DNA of 64,000 nucleotides from Endomychus coccineus. Its lineage: Eukaryota; Arthropoda; Insecta; Coleoptera; Endomychidae. Each line of letters begins with the position of its first letter. The first letter of the stretch is position 1. The DNA is taken from contig OY294071.1 of the NCBI GenBank assembly GCA_958510875.1, positions 38,036,581 to 38,100,580 on the forward strand, read 5' to 3'. Under the pieces are notes generated by a model. That model searched no databases. It was not told the DNA's origin and saw only the letters and a list, made by a program, of their open reading frames with translations. Positions 28,128 through 39,977 of this stretch are shown piece by piece. A program made the translations under genes and the position numbers.

Positions 28128-28983
28128 TATATCCTGAATTATGAATGATAATTGTACAAATAAAAAAAAGTTTATTAGAATCATTCTTTATTTCATAATC
28201 TGATGAATTGAATTAGCTAATTACGGAATGATGGTATATAAGTAAAAAATAGTGAAAATCATTCGATTACCTATAAATTCAAGTCTGAAATAGTGATAGA
28301 TTGCTCATAAATTCAAGGTGGGGTTAGAAGTTCATTAATAAATAGTCAAACGGAAACATGTATTGATCAGCTGAGAAAATATGTAATAATGAGAAAACCG
28401 CTGTTGCTGATTGCTGTTTCAACTCAAGATAGTAAAAGAGAAAATAAGGCTGATAATTAATTATAATGGAAACTGATGAAGCAAAGTTGAAAAATCTCAC
28501 ACTATCCCGAATAAAAATTGCTGTCTTGAGTAATTGAGGGGTGATAATGTGAACAAAGTTCAAAAATTAGATAACGATTCTGAATAAGAAATTCATAATG
28601 AAAGAAAATTAAAACCGTTAGAATTCATAACCTATTAGATCGGAAATTCTCATATTGCAGTTAACCGGAAATTGATAATGAAAGAAATTAAGACCATTAG
28701 AATTCATTAGAACGGAAACTGATAATGTGAATAGAGTTCAAAAAATTCTCATATTGCGGTTGATAGCGAGTGAAATTAAAACTAATAGAATTAAGTAGAC
28801 GGAAACTGATAACAAGAACTGTGAGAGATATGTTGATGAAAAATTCTTGTTATGAGGCTAATAACGTGAACATATTTAATGATTTCGAGCTAAAGCTCTC
28901 TCTGAATATATCCTAAGTGTACGTATGTGTTTACGCTAATCAAGGTTTTTGAATATCTCTAATCTCTCCTCCAATATTAGAAA
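28128..28983. other. AT-rich non-coding stretch with short degenerate repeats
   Basis: Blocks such as GGAAACTGATAATG and AAATTAAAACCGTTAGAATTCATAA recur several times between about 28440 and 28830. I see no gene. Confidence 0.6.
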
Positions 28984-29045
28984 AAAGTTCAATATTCGGT
29001 CGTTGATGAAGTAATATACCAGCATGTAATATACTCATAATCTCA
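28984..29045 (+). repeat. 62-bp direct repeat, right of the GNAT gene
   Basis: Second copy of the repeat at 27593-27654. It ends about 25 bases before the duplicated TATA-containing promoter-like units. Confidence 0.9.
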
Positions 29046-29068
29046 GTTTAAGTCATACGGGTGATTAT

Positions 29069-29280
29069 ACAGCAACATATAACGTTATAAGTCGCCGGTA
29101 TATAACGTTCGAGAGTTTATATAAAGGGGTGATTTGGAGAGTAAAATTAGATACATTTATATCATCCAGCTGCATATAGGTAATTTATACAGCAACATAT
29201 AACCTTATAAGTCGCCGGTACATAACGTTCGAGAGTTTATATAAAGGGGTGATTTGGAGAGTAAAATTTTATAAATATCA
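29069..29280 (+). promoter_or_regulatory. Duplicated TATA-box promoter-like unit upstream of PolB
   Basis: Two copies with period 120 bp share ACAGCAACATATAA, AAGTCGCCGGTA and GAGAGTTTATATAAAGGGG. Each has a good TATA box, TATATAAAG at 29118-29126 and 29238-29246. They lie 215-340 bp upstream of the polymerase ATG. A splice acceptor (TTCTACCACAG) ends at 29453, seven bases before that ATG, so a short 5'UTR intron is likely. Confidence 0.5.
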
Positions 29281-29459
29281 TCCTGCTGTTTCCATATAAG
29301 TCGTCTGTAATCTCAGCAGAAAACCGGATTCCGTATAATTTCCTTAGGTATATATCACTCGAGTTCTCCTTCAATAATTCTCAGGTGGAAGTTGGAGAAG
29401 ATCTTATCCATTTTTCAAACGATAACATTTACTAATTTTCAATTCTACCACAGATCAAG

Positions 29460-32400
29460 ATGTCCATTTTCACTGATTTGGTGAAGCATATCGCGGCTCT
29501 ACTTGGTCTTCTAACACCGCACTATGATGGAGCAGTGGCTGCCGAAGGATTGCGGAAATGCTCTTTAGGAATAAGGAGAATTCATAAAACCTTAAAATCG
29601 GTGAAAACTATTGGAGAGAAGCAGCAGCTGCTATCAGCATTGGGAGCTCTGAAGACGCTGCGGATCCAGATAAAATCTGAGCAGAAGAGGGGTTCTGGTG
29701 TGGATTCGAGAAAAGTAACAGCGTGGGATCGAGTTCATTGGACTGATTCCATGTCTGCATTCAACAACCGAATCCGTACTGGGATCCTTTCAAACTTGAA
29801 ACATAAGGATCCCAAAGCGTTTCTAGGAGACTGTAAGGCCCTCTTCAAGAGTAGAATTCGGAATGCCCTCAAGAATGACTAGGCGGTTAAAGTTAATGCC
29901 GTATTCTGTGGGGAATTCCAGATTGCTAAGGCGGAGCAGATAACCACTGAATTCAAGTACTTCACCACATCCAATTCACCAATCTTTCGGGACACCCACT
30001 TGGAAAGTTGGTTTGATAATAAGATTATGGAGCCGATATTAACCCAAATGGAAGAGTTCTAAGAAAGAGACAGCGGGTGGGCGTTGACGGAGATTATCAA
30101 TTTGGGGGTGAATATCAACAAATTCACACCTCAACTGGGGTCATCGTATATTGATTTACCCGCCCAGATTAGACGTAAGAAGGCTTGCATTAATGTGAAA
30201 AATGACGATGATGCTTGCTTTGCATGGGCAGTGACAGCAGGGTTACATCCTACTACTAACCCACATTCAGATAGAGTTAGCTCGTACCCTCACTACAAGG
30301 AAGTATTAAAATTGAAAGGGGTTCAATTTCCGATGACAATGCGTCAGATCTCTAACTTTGAGAAGCAGAATGAAGTCTCCATCAACATATACATCTTAAA
30401 TAAAAGTGGAAAGTCATTCGTTACATTACCTACCTACCTTACGAAGGAGAAGAGGGGTAGACACGTTAACCTTCTACTTATTCAAAATCGTTACTTTGGG
30501 AAGGAAGAAGAAGATAGCGATGATGCGACCCCAATTCGTTTCCATTACGTATGTATCAAAGATCTATCACGCCTTGTTTCTTCGCAGCTGAGTAAAAAAG
30601 CTCACAAAAAATTCTTTTGCGAACGTTGCCTCCATTACTTCCACTCTGAGGAGAAGTTAGATAAACATACTGAGGACTGTGAGAAGCTGAATAGCTGTAA
30701 GGTTAAGATGCCTGAAGTTGGAAAGAATATCCTAAAATTCAAAAATTTCAAGAATAAAGTGAAAGCTCCATTTGTGGTATACGCAGATTTGGAAAGCGTT
30801 CTTAGTCCCACTTCAGACCCGAAAAAGACGCAGCAACATATCCCTGCAGCTATCGGATATTACATGAAATGTTCATATGAAGATTCCCTATCCTTCTATC
30901 GAGCCTATCGCGGTGAGGATTGTATGAGCTGGTTCGCAGATCAGATGAAGACTCTCGCAGAAGATTTGGGTACAGTTTTCTGGTGTCCATATGACATCGA
31001 TATGACACAGGATGAAGAAGCTGCATTCAGAAGGGCAAAATATTGTCATATTTGTGAACAACCATTCTCGGAAGCTGATAAAAAAGTTCGGGATCATAAT
31101 CACCTGCTACCGTTGAAAAATTATCGGGGGACCGCCCATGAAGGTTGCAACATTAACTACCAGGATACGCATGTTGTTCCGGTAGTTTTCCACAATCTCA
31201 GTAACTACGATGCCAACTTTATCATCGAAGATGTGGCTTCGCGAATGGGAGGTAAAATCGACTTACTCCCAATAACTAAGGAGAAATATATCAGTTTTAC
31301 TAAGCATGTCGATGATACCCCCATTCAATTGAGGTTCATTGACTCGTTCAGATTTATGAATTCCTCCCTGGATAAGCTAGCGTCATACTTGGAGGAATTC
31401 CCAAATTTAAAATGCCAGTTTGGGGCATGTGGCGATGAGCAAGTTGAACTATTAACTAAGAAGGGGGTGATGCCCTATGATTACATCGACTCTTTCGATC
31501 GGTTTTCCGATTCGGTTTTACCCCCTATTGAGGCCTTCTTCAATAAATTGGAGGATAAGCCGTGCCCCCGAAGATTATACCAGCGAGCTCAGCATATATG
31601 GGAAAAATTTGGATGTCGAAACTTGGGACAATATGTCGATTTGTACATGAAGACGGACATAATGCTTCTAGCTGATGTTTTCGAGCAATTCAGAACTAGC
31701 TGTCATCAAACATATAATCTGGATCCTGCGCACTACTTTACACTTCCCGGCTTTACTTGGGATGCGATGCTGAAACATACGAAACAAGAACTTGAGCTTC
31801 TCACAGATCTCGATATATTTCTATTCGTTGAGAAAGGGATTAGAGGCGGACTCAGTCAAGTATGTTCTAAGCGAAGAGCTCACGCCAACAATAAATATAT
31901 ACCAAATTATAATCCATCGAAAGATGATTCTTATTTGATGTATTATGACGTCAATAACCAGTATGGTTGGGCCATGAGTCAAGCTCTGCCGTATGGTGGA
32001 TTTGAATGGTGTGATACAAATATTGATGTTACTACAGTTCCAGATGATTCTGATGAAGGATATATTTTAGAAGTCGATTTGGAGTACCCTAAACATCTGC
32101 ATGATCAACATAAAGATTTACCCTTCTGCCCTCTACATATTAATCCTCAAACGGGCAACGCCCCTGCTTCATCAAATGCACCATCAAAATTGATGGCGAC
32201 GCTTCATCCTAAGGAGAAGTATGTTATACATTACCGTAGCCTTAAGCAGGCGATAGATAACGGTTTGGTGTTAACAAAAATTCATCGAGTCCTAAAATTT
32301 AAGCAAGCTCCGTGGCTTAAAGCCTACATAGATCTTAACACTGACCTCCGAAAGGCTGCGAAGAATGAGTTCGAGAAGAACTTATTCAAATTAATGAATA

Positions 32401-33278
32401 ATGCAGTGTTCGGTAAGACTATGGAGAATATTCGTAAAAGAGTGAATGTACGCCTACTAACCGAGTGGGGTGGGCGGTATGGAGCTGAATCATATATTTC
32501 TAAGCCTGAGTTCAAGAGCTGCACCATCTTCAACGAGAATTTGGTGGCTGTTGAGCTAAACAAGTTGGAAGTGTGGTTAAATAAACCTATTTATGTAGGA
32601 ATGTCTATATTGGATTTGGCTAAGACAACTATCTACGACTTTCATCATAAGTATATGGGTCCAGCGTTTGGGGATAGATGTTCTATATTGTATACAGATA
32701 CAGACTCTCTCATATATGAGTTGGGGAAAGACCCTTATGATGTAATGAAACGTGACTGCCATCAATACTTCGACACCAGCGACTACCAGCCTGATAACAT
32801 CTATGATATTCCACTTGTAAATAAGAAAGTATTGGGGAAGATGAAGGATGAGAACAACGGAACCCCCATGATCGATTTTGTAGGCCTGAGGTCTAAATTA
32901 TATGCAATGAAGGTTCTTCGTACTGATGATGATGTTACTATGAAGCTTCAGGAACTGGGGAACGCCGAGTATGAAGAGCCCGAAATTGCGGAAATAATGA
33001 GGAATTGTGGGGTCTCAAAAAAAGCGAAGGGGGTAAAATTTTCCGTCGTCAGAAACGCGATCGACTTTGATGACTACATCGTGTGTCTTGAAAAGTGGAA
33101 AGAGGTATCGGTCACTCAACATTTAATCAAAGCGGAAAAACATAAAGTGTTCTCCATCAGTCAGGAGAAAATTGCGCTATCCCCCAACGATGATAAGCGG
33201 TACTTGATCCCTGGAACTTTCGCCACGCTTCCCTGGGGACATTACACAATCTCAAATATGATGATGGAGATAGATTAA
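29460..33278 (+). pseudogene. Protein-primed family B DNA polymerase, two in-frame stops
   Basis: One frame of 1273 codons runs from ATG 29460 to stop 33278, broken by TAG at 29880-29882 and TAA at 30060-30062 but with no frameshift. After the second stop the first upstream-most start-like codon is TTG at 30084, which is not a credible eukaryotic start. Numbering from 30084: a C2H2/C-type finger (C179, C182, H195, C199); exonuclease motifs YADLES (233-238), NLSNYDANF (371-379) and Y521-D525; an inserted endonuclease VII/HNH-like block CHIC..DHNHL..HEGCN (321-356); polymerase motif A YYDVNNQYG (620-628), motif B FKLMNNAVFGK (768-778), motif C YTDTDSL (870-876) and KLY (938-940). All catalytic acidic residues are present. 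It resembles the PolB of Polintons and their viral relatives. An AATAAA follows at about 33449. Confidence 0.9.
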
Positions 33279-33696
33279 GTATTGTTGGTTGAATATATTA
33301 CCATAATGTTGTACGCAGATTATATGATTTGTGATTGGTTGACATTCCATATACGATAGAGGAAAATATATGTATGCAGCCCAGCATGTTGATGATCTGA
33401 TTGACTTCTCAATATCATACTCCTAAAATGAAAATGTGCTTTCTTCAAAATAAATGATATAATGAATAGCGATATTTCATTTCTCATACATATCACACAA
33501 ACCATAAACGATTCGAAGCTGCTTTAGAGCCCCTTCCGAGTCGCTTGCGAGTTGCACGAAGTGCTCCAGTCTCCGAAAATTTCCCGCGAGTTAGTGATTG
33601 TAGGTTAAATCTATTTACATATAGTTACAATATATTCATTTCTCATCATTAGAATCTAATATTATATCATAGGATATAACCTGAATAGTTTGAACC
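33279..33696. other. PolB 3' flank
   Basis: A short non-coding stretch holds an AATAAA near 33449. From about 33520 there is a diverged direct copy of sequence found at 33885-33970 in the right TIR (GAGTCGCTT..GCACGAA..TTGTAGGTTAAAT). No gene. Confidence 0.6.
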
Positions 33697-35132
33697 CGAT
33701 AACGTTATCTACCTGATAACACTAATTACACACACTGGATGCCCATCCGGGTGACTCACAATCACTGATAACGCTATCTACCCGATAACGTTATCTACCC
33801 GATAACACTAATTACACACACTGGATGCCAGACCGAGTCACTGATAACGCTATCTACCCGATAACGTTATCTACCCGATAACGCTAATTACCGAGTCGCT
33901 TCCGAATCGCACGAAAATGCTGCAGCCTACGAAATCCCCTCGCGAGCTAGTGTTTGTAGGTTAAATCTATTACATGTAGTTACAATATATTCATTTCACA
34001 TAATTAGAATCTAATATTATATCACAGGATATAACCTGAATAGTTTGAATATAAGCACATTTAACATTTAGTTATATGATTAGTGATTGTTGTTTCATTT
34101 ACATTTTAGCTGTAGCTGTAATATTATTATTATCGATATGCACTTTTCGTCCTATTTATTAGAATATATTTTATATTTCCCGGATTAATTTTCGAGTATA
34201 AACATATTTAACACTTAGCTATAAGAATAATAATAATTATGTAGCTGCAATATTATTATATTCAAATAATTAATGTTCGAGTATAAACATATTTAACATT
34301 TAGATGTAGCTGCAATATTATTATTGATATCTATTCACATGTAGTTACAATATTATTATTATTGATATCTATTTACATATAGTTACATTATATTCATTTC
34401 TCATTATTAGAATCTAATATTATATCATAGGATATAGCCTGAATAGTTTGAATATAAGCACATTCAACACTTAGTTATTGGAATAATATTTATTGTAAGC
34501 ATGATTAGAGTAATTGATTGGCGGTTCATTTACATTTAGATATAGTTGCAATATTATTATTTTCGATTTGCACTTCTCGTCCTATTTATTAGAATATATT
34601 TTTATATTTCCCAGATTAATTTTCGAGTATAAACATATTTAACACTTAGCTATAAAAATAATGATTATGTAGCTGCAATATTATTATATTCAAATAATTA
34701 ATGTTCGAGTATAAACATATTTAACATTTAGTTATAAGAATAATGATTATGTAGCTGTAATATTAATATCGATATATACTTTTCATTGTATTTATTAGAA
34801 TCTAATATTATATCACAGGGTATAACTTGAATAGTTCAAGTATAAGCACATTCAACATTTAGTTATAAGAATAATAACTATGTAACTGTTGTGTTGAAGA
34901 ATGATAAATTTTCGATAATGAAATGCTTATGTATTCATTCAGAATCTAGCGAACCCTAATTGATTTTGAGGGGTTAGTGCTCGTGCAGTCATCCTCCTCC
35001 GATAAGCATTTTGATGAATCAATAATCCGTTCTAATCAATTTGTATGTAGTCATACTTATCTGAAAAACTGGTGAGGAAACAATAACCTTAACGATTATT
35101 AGGAATAAAACTTGTTATTTTGTTATCGATTG

Positions 35133-35267
35133 CTAGTGGTTTGTAGGCCTCCTGGGGACGCTTTCCACTTTATCAAAAAAGCAACGTGCCATAAGTTCTA
35201 CCTCTTGGGTGGTTGGGAAACGGACTTGATCTCTATAAAAACTCCTTGCTTTCTTATAAGTTTCCAT
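35133..35267 (-). CDS. Short TIR-borne ORF (44 aa), right copy
   Basis: The same 44-codon ORF as 23898-24032 in the inverted arm, also preceded by the splice-acceptor-like tract. Two inward-facing copies would give transcripts running into the element from both ends. Confidence 0.35.
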   Translation of the reverse strand: METYKKARSFYRDQVRFPTTQEVELMARCFFDKVESVPRRPTNH

Positions 35268-35352
35268 TGAAATTGATTAAAACCTGTGAAAATAAAAAAA
35301 ATTTGTTCATCATTATAACTTTTACGTGACTGTTTGTCTACATGTTTTTAAC

Positions 35353-35422
35353 TAGTGGTGTAATTGGTAAACACCCTGGTTTGGAAATCCAGAAATGTGG
35401 GTTCGAATTCCGCCTATGGTTG
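35353..35422 (+). tRNA. tRNA-Ser(GGA)-like module in right TIR, acceptor lost
   Basis: Inverted partner of 23743-23811. It has the GGA anticodon, a B box-like GGGTTCGAATTCC and no paired acceptor stem. Confidence 0.55.
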
Positions 35423-37101
35423 AATCTTTCACGTTTATTCATCTTTATAGTCCTATGTTAAATTATCTAAGTTATCTTCATGATTCAGAAAATTTAATTC
35501 TATATCTCTCAAGTTACATACACGATGGATTAAAAATGTATTTTGTTATATAGCAATCGAGCTGTACAGACAGTTCGAATAATCATCGTGATGCGTGACA
35601 CCGCTTCGTCTAGATTCTGTATAGGTATTGGGCTCCAACCCTCCCGCACCTATATATTGTATACCTCGAATTACCGAATTCGCCGCAAATCTTATTATAT
35701 AACGTTTACAGTGCTTATAGGGTACTACGTTAATAATTATTAACAATATTTCCACCACCAGCAGCTAGATTTCGGGTCATATTATGCGATTTACAATCAA
35801 TATGATTCGAATATATATACATACTACATGTTTGATTTAAAATAAAGTATTCTCATTGCGTTTTTGAAGGTGATCGGCGTAACTTCCTTATCATTCATAT
35901 CAGCTGTAGCTCTACCGCAAAATATGATAGTGAATATTGTTCAACCTGCCACAAAACTTATTTTGATTTATATCGGATAATTTATGAAACATACATGAAT
36001 GAATATTATAGCGAATTATGTTTACTTCGGTACTAATTTTGGAAAAAACATTTTATATATTCGTATTACTTTCAGATAACTTATGAAACTACTTCAACAT
36101 TGAAGGATCGTGCATCATTACGATAATTCCAAGTTGAATACATTGCTCTTGGAGATGATTTAGCACAACCTTATCGCTCAAGTGAGCTAATGATGCATAA
36201 TCATAATATTATAACGAATATTGTACTCGCTAGTACTAATCAAGCAAAACACCCTTAGATGATTTAATAGTTATTTCTGCAAACGCTTCATAATATCGCT
36301 ATTATGAGAAGCAGCATTTTTGTAAACTATCGCATGTTAGATGTTATGACCCCTTATTGAAGACTTGTGGAGCAGCCGATGCATCGCGACTGATATCATT
36401 ATAACTCAGACAAAACCCCTGCGACTAACGGCATGTACAAACAACCCCACATTTCATTGAAGACTCCTGCAAGGTAGATACCTAGCTGAAGACCTGAGTG
36501 ATAGACATCATTATACCTGCACACTCTGTATAACCTCACATACACACCTGTCTCGTTAGAGACCGCGCCAGCTTCATTCAAATTCACATGACTGACGTCA
36601 TACATAAACAACCTCACATTCCATACCTCATTGAAGTTCCCCAACTCCATTTTGTATACTAAAAATAATATCCATATATGTTTAAGATGATTGAAATCGC
36701 ATTTTGTAATATAGCAATCAAGTAAGGTACAGACGGCTTGAATAAACGTCTTGAAAGTAATTTTCTTATAAACATAGCGTTTGAGAAATGTAGAAGATAT
36801 CATTTCCATACTGTATAACATGCCATCTATACACCCACTCCGATGAAGGAGCAGCAGCCCTCCCATGATACCTCGATGAAGCCTCGGTCTCTTTCACGTG
36901 ACTGACGATATGTACAAACAACACTATTTCAAACCCCCTATGAAGCCTCACATTCCATACCTCGCTGTAGGCTTCGTGACATACCTGCATGACTGACGTC
37001 ATGTAAAACAATTACCTGCATCATATAGACTGCAATATACTCGCACTTATCACTCAGACCGGCGGTTATATCTACAACATTAAAATCGCTTGTTCTCAAT
37101 T

Positions 37102-37412
37102 CCTCCATAGCTGAGCGGTTAAGGAGCCGGCTTTGGATTTCATTTCTCGGGTTCGATTCCCGTGTGTACAAAAATATTTCATTTTCAGCAGAAGTGTTTG
37201 TATACTAGATTAAATAGATTCAAATCCTCCGCGGTTAAGCCACCTTACTTTAGAGTTTATTTCCCAGGTTCAAATCTCGGTGTGTGTAGAAAAAAAAATT
37301 TCATTTTCAGTAGAAGTGTTTGTATACTAGATTAAATTGTTTCAAATCCTCCGCGGTTAAGCCGCCTAACTTTAGAGTTTATTTCCCGTGTTCGAATCTC
37401 GGTGTGTAGACA
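37102..37412 (+). repeat. Three tandem tRNA-like units near the right terminus
   Basis: Mirrored copy of 21740-22063. The best unit is 37102-37170, with A box-like TAGCTGAGCGG and B box GGTTCGATTCC. Two weaker units follow at about 37225-37292 and 37349-37412. They end about 330 bp from the terminus. Confidence 0.65.
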
Positions 37413-37744
37413 AAAAAAAATCATTCCAGTAGAATGTGAGTACACAGATGAGACTCCCAGGCTATAGTTAGGGTAGAACCATACACAGATGAACCTACTT
37501 CATCAGACCATAGTTAGGGAAGAACCATAGATAGATGACAGACTTCCAGAAACATAGTTAGAGGGAACCATAGACTAGTTCATAGAACCATAGACTACCT
37601 ACCCCATCGACATGACTACGCATGCGTGATTGTGGATGACCTTGAAGGGGACCGTTTTCGGTAAAATGAACCTTAGATTTCCTTATGGAGATTTACATGC
37701 AAAAAAGGTCGATTTTGGTGGAGAACCGGCCTAGCACATCTACT

Positions 37745-37750
37745 AACATG
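37745..37750. other. Target site duplication AACATG (right)
   Basis: Exact copy of the hexamer at 21415-21420, immediately after the last base of the right TIR. Confidence 0.85.
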
Positions 37751-39582
37751 CATGGTAATTTATAAAAATCGGTCACTATATAGTATGAAATGCCACCTTC
37801 GCAGTTTGGCTAAAATTTCTCATAGATGTCGATACCAGTTTTTCCAGACGACGATGCAAAGTATCACCGTTTTTCGGTTTGTATATCGCCGTTGCCAACA
37901 AATATAAATTACAATTAGGATTATATATTCACTTTACTATCCGGTAAAATGGAAGAAATAATTTGTTTAGTAAATGATCATTCGAGGCAGTACTTCAGAT
38001 CAAGCGAACATACCCAACTTTCAGCACGGCGGCAAAAGTTTAGTAAATTCCATAGCACATACAGATAATATTAATATAAATAGAGTTCTATAAATAAGAA
38101 AGAATCACCCTTATCCACTAAAAATAGTGTTAAAGTACTGAGGACCTTTCAGCTACCAAGTAGCCAGCATCAGCATTATTTGTTTTTTTTTTCAGTCGTA
38201 TTTCAAACTGTACTTTGAAAAAACTTCGTATTTTATACACAAAATTGCAAACCAGTGAATTCTTGATTCATATACTTAAAACATTAATGTGTTACAATTT
38301 CGATTACTCCTGTTTCTGTTCGTTTCGGCGACGTGGGCATCTTTAATTGAAATTGGTGCGGTAAGGACGCTTTGTGCTGATAGAATTACTGTTAAGAAAT
38401 CCTGTGTTAGACATTAATAGTCTTCTGATGATGGTCGTGAGCCAGAAACGTACGTAAAGACGAAAATAATAAGCATATGTATTAGTGTGACCTATTTCCC
38501 GAGAATTTATATATAAGTTATAAATAATAAACAATCGCCCTTATCCACTAAAAATACTGTTAAAGTACTGAGGACCTTTCAGCTTCAGCTACCACTTATG
38601 ATGGTTACTTGGTAGCTGAAAGGTCTTCAGTACTTTAACAGTATTTTTAATGGATGAGATTGATTATTTCTTATTTAGTGTTATAGTGTATCCACAGTGT
38701 CTACGCTTTATTATAAATAGGGCTGTCAGAGTGATAGTTTTCGTTCGAGCCACAAAGTGAACCGTTAAGGGATTGCCTTGCAGGAAATTAAATGCCGACA
38801 AGGTTAGTAGGTTATCCATTTGTTATACAACCTTATGCACTCATGAACTATAAAAAAACAACAACCACATACGTTAAAATTCTTACTTTTTCGAGTTCCT
38901 GTGGAACACTATTGATATCTGTGAAAAAAAATTAAACAAGGTTTTAACTTCGAAATGTTTGAATTTTTTATGACGTATTTACTTCTTCGCCATTGCTAAT
39001 TATTAGCATACTTCCTAAACGCGATATGTTATGTAGGTAAGGATGAATGTAATAGTTGCCAACAAATATAAATTAGAAACCTAGATATTCACTTTACTAT
39101 TCGGTAAAATGGAAGCAATGGGAGGGTTTATTTGTTTAGTAAATCATCATTTGAGGCAGTAGCGGAGTAGTGTTTAGGTTAACCGAACATTCCGAACTTT
39201 CATCAGTACCTATATCAGGACAAGTTTAGCAGATTCCATAGGACGTTACAGATAATGTGAATATAAATAGAGCTATCAGTGTGATTAGTTTTCGTTCGAG
39301 TTACAAAGTAAGCCGTTAAGGGACTGCATTTGAGGACATTATATATCGACATGGTTAATAAGCTTTTCGTTTATTATACTACCTTAGAGTTCGACTAAGC
39401 CACTCATGAATTATAACCAAACTACAACCACATACTTTTACTATTTCCGGTTACAGTACAGCTGAACATTAGTGATGTCTGTAAAAATTATATTATAACA
39501 GGTTTTTTTCGAATAATTGACGGAGCTAAATATGAGTAATTAAAAGGGAAGAAACGACTGAATAAATATTATTCAGTATTAA
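37751..39582. repeat. Duplicated non-coding segment, one copy split by an insertion
   Basis: The sequence at 39052-39500 is a diverged direct copy of 37890-38085 joined to 38708-38960 (shared starts GTTGCCAACAAATATAAATTA and shared TAGTTTTCGTTCGAGCCACAAAG). The first copy is interrupted by about 620 bp (roughly 38090-38705). That insert contains a hammerhead-like repeat (38285-38525) and inverted blocks of ACTTGGTAGCTGAAAGG. A further copy of this block is at about 43475-43575. No coding gene. Confidence 0.7.
38420..38461 (+). ncRNA. Decayed hammerhead ribozyme, family B
   Basis: It has GTCTT-CTGATGA and GAAACGTACGTAAAGAC as in the intact copies, but the helix II 3' side reads GCCA instead of GACC, so helix II no longer pairs fully. 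The copy is probably inactive. Confidence 0.7.
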
Positions 39583-39661
39583 TAAAGATTCTTGACCCAG
39601 TATGAATTATATATAAAAATTCTCGGGAAATAGATCACATTAACACTTTGCTTTAAATATT

Positions 39662-39705
39662 CGTCTTTACGTACGTTTCGGTCTCACGACCATCATCAGA
39701 ACACT
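39662..39705 (-). ncRNA. Hammerhead ribozyme, family B (left arm)
   Basis: Core CTGATGA, helix II GGTC/GACC with loop GTGA, GAAA, helix III CGTACG and GTA cleavage site. The 5' strand of helix I is mutated (GTGTT instead of GTCTT), weakening helix I. Confidence 0.75.
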
Positions 39706-39977
39706 CACTAATGTTAACAAAGGGGTTTATTAAAACTAATTATAGCATAAGCGTCCATATCGCACAAATTTACTTTCAATCAAAAGAGCCCACGCCGTCG
39801 AAACGAACAGAACTACGAATAATCGAAATTATACCTCAATACTGACGATACAATTTCGATTATTCGTAGTTCTGTTCGTTTCGACGGCGTGGGCTCTTTT
39901 GATTGAAAGTAAATTTGTTGGATATGGACGCTTGTGCTATAATTAGTTTTAATAAACCCCTTTGTTAACATTAGTGA

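Larger units (their letters stand above)
21421..37744. mobile_element. Polinton/Maverick-related element with giant TIRs, PolB only
   Basis: The element is 16,324 bp. It starts AGTAGATGTGCTAGGCCGG and ends with the exact reverse complement. It is bounded by the 6-bp duplication AACATG. Polintons are known for 6-bp duplications, TIRs starting 5'-AG, a 15-20 kb size and a protein-primed family B DNA polymerase, and all four fit. What does not fit is the gene set. I find the polymerase (29460-33278, with two stops) and a GNAT gene (27720-28127), but no retroviral-type integrase, FtsK/HerA ATPase, Ulp1-like protease or capsid genes. The TIRs (about 4.05 kb) are several times longer than usual and nearly identical, so the insertion is recent or the arms are homogenised. 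It may be a non-autonomous derivative or a distinct lineage. Confidence 0.85.
33697..37744. repeat. Right terminal inverted repeat (about 4.05 kb)
   Basis: It is the reverse complement of 21421-25475, containing the same modules in mirrored order: minisatellite (33698-33900), AT-rich array (33960-34880), 44-codon ORF, Ser-tRNA-like module and three tRNA-like units. A few substitutions separate the arms, for example the codon difference at 22736 versus its partner near 36430. Confidence 0.9.

Noticed and set aside
30084..30086. TTG as a start for a 1064-aa polymerase
   Set aside because: The triplet is TTG within a longer open frame that continues upstream to the TAA at 30060. TTG starts are not credible for a eukaryotic gene, and polymerase homology extends upstream of it.
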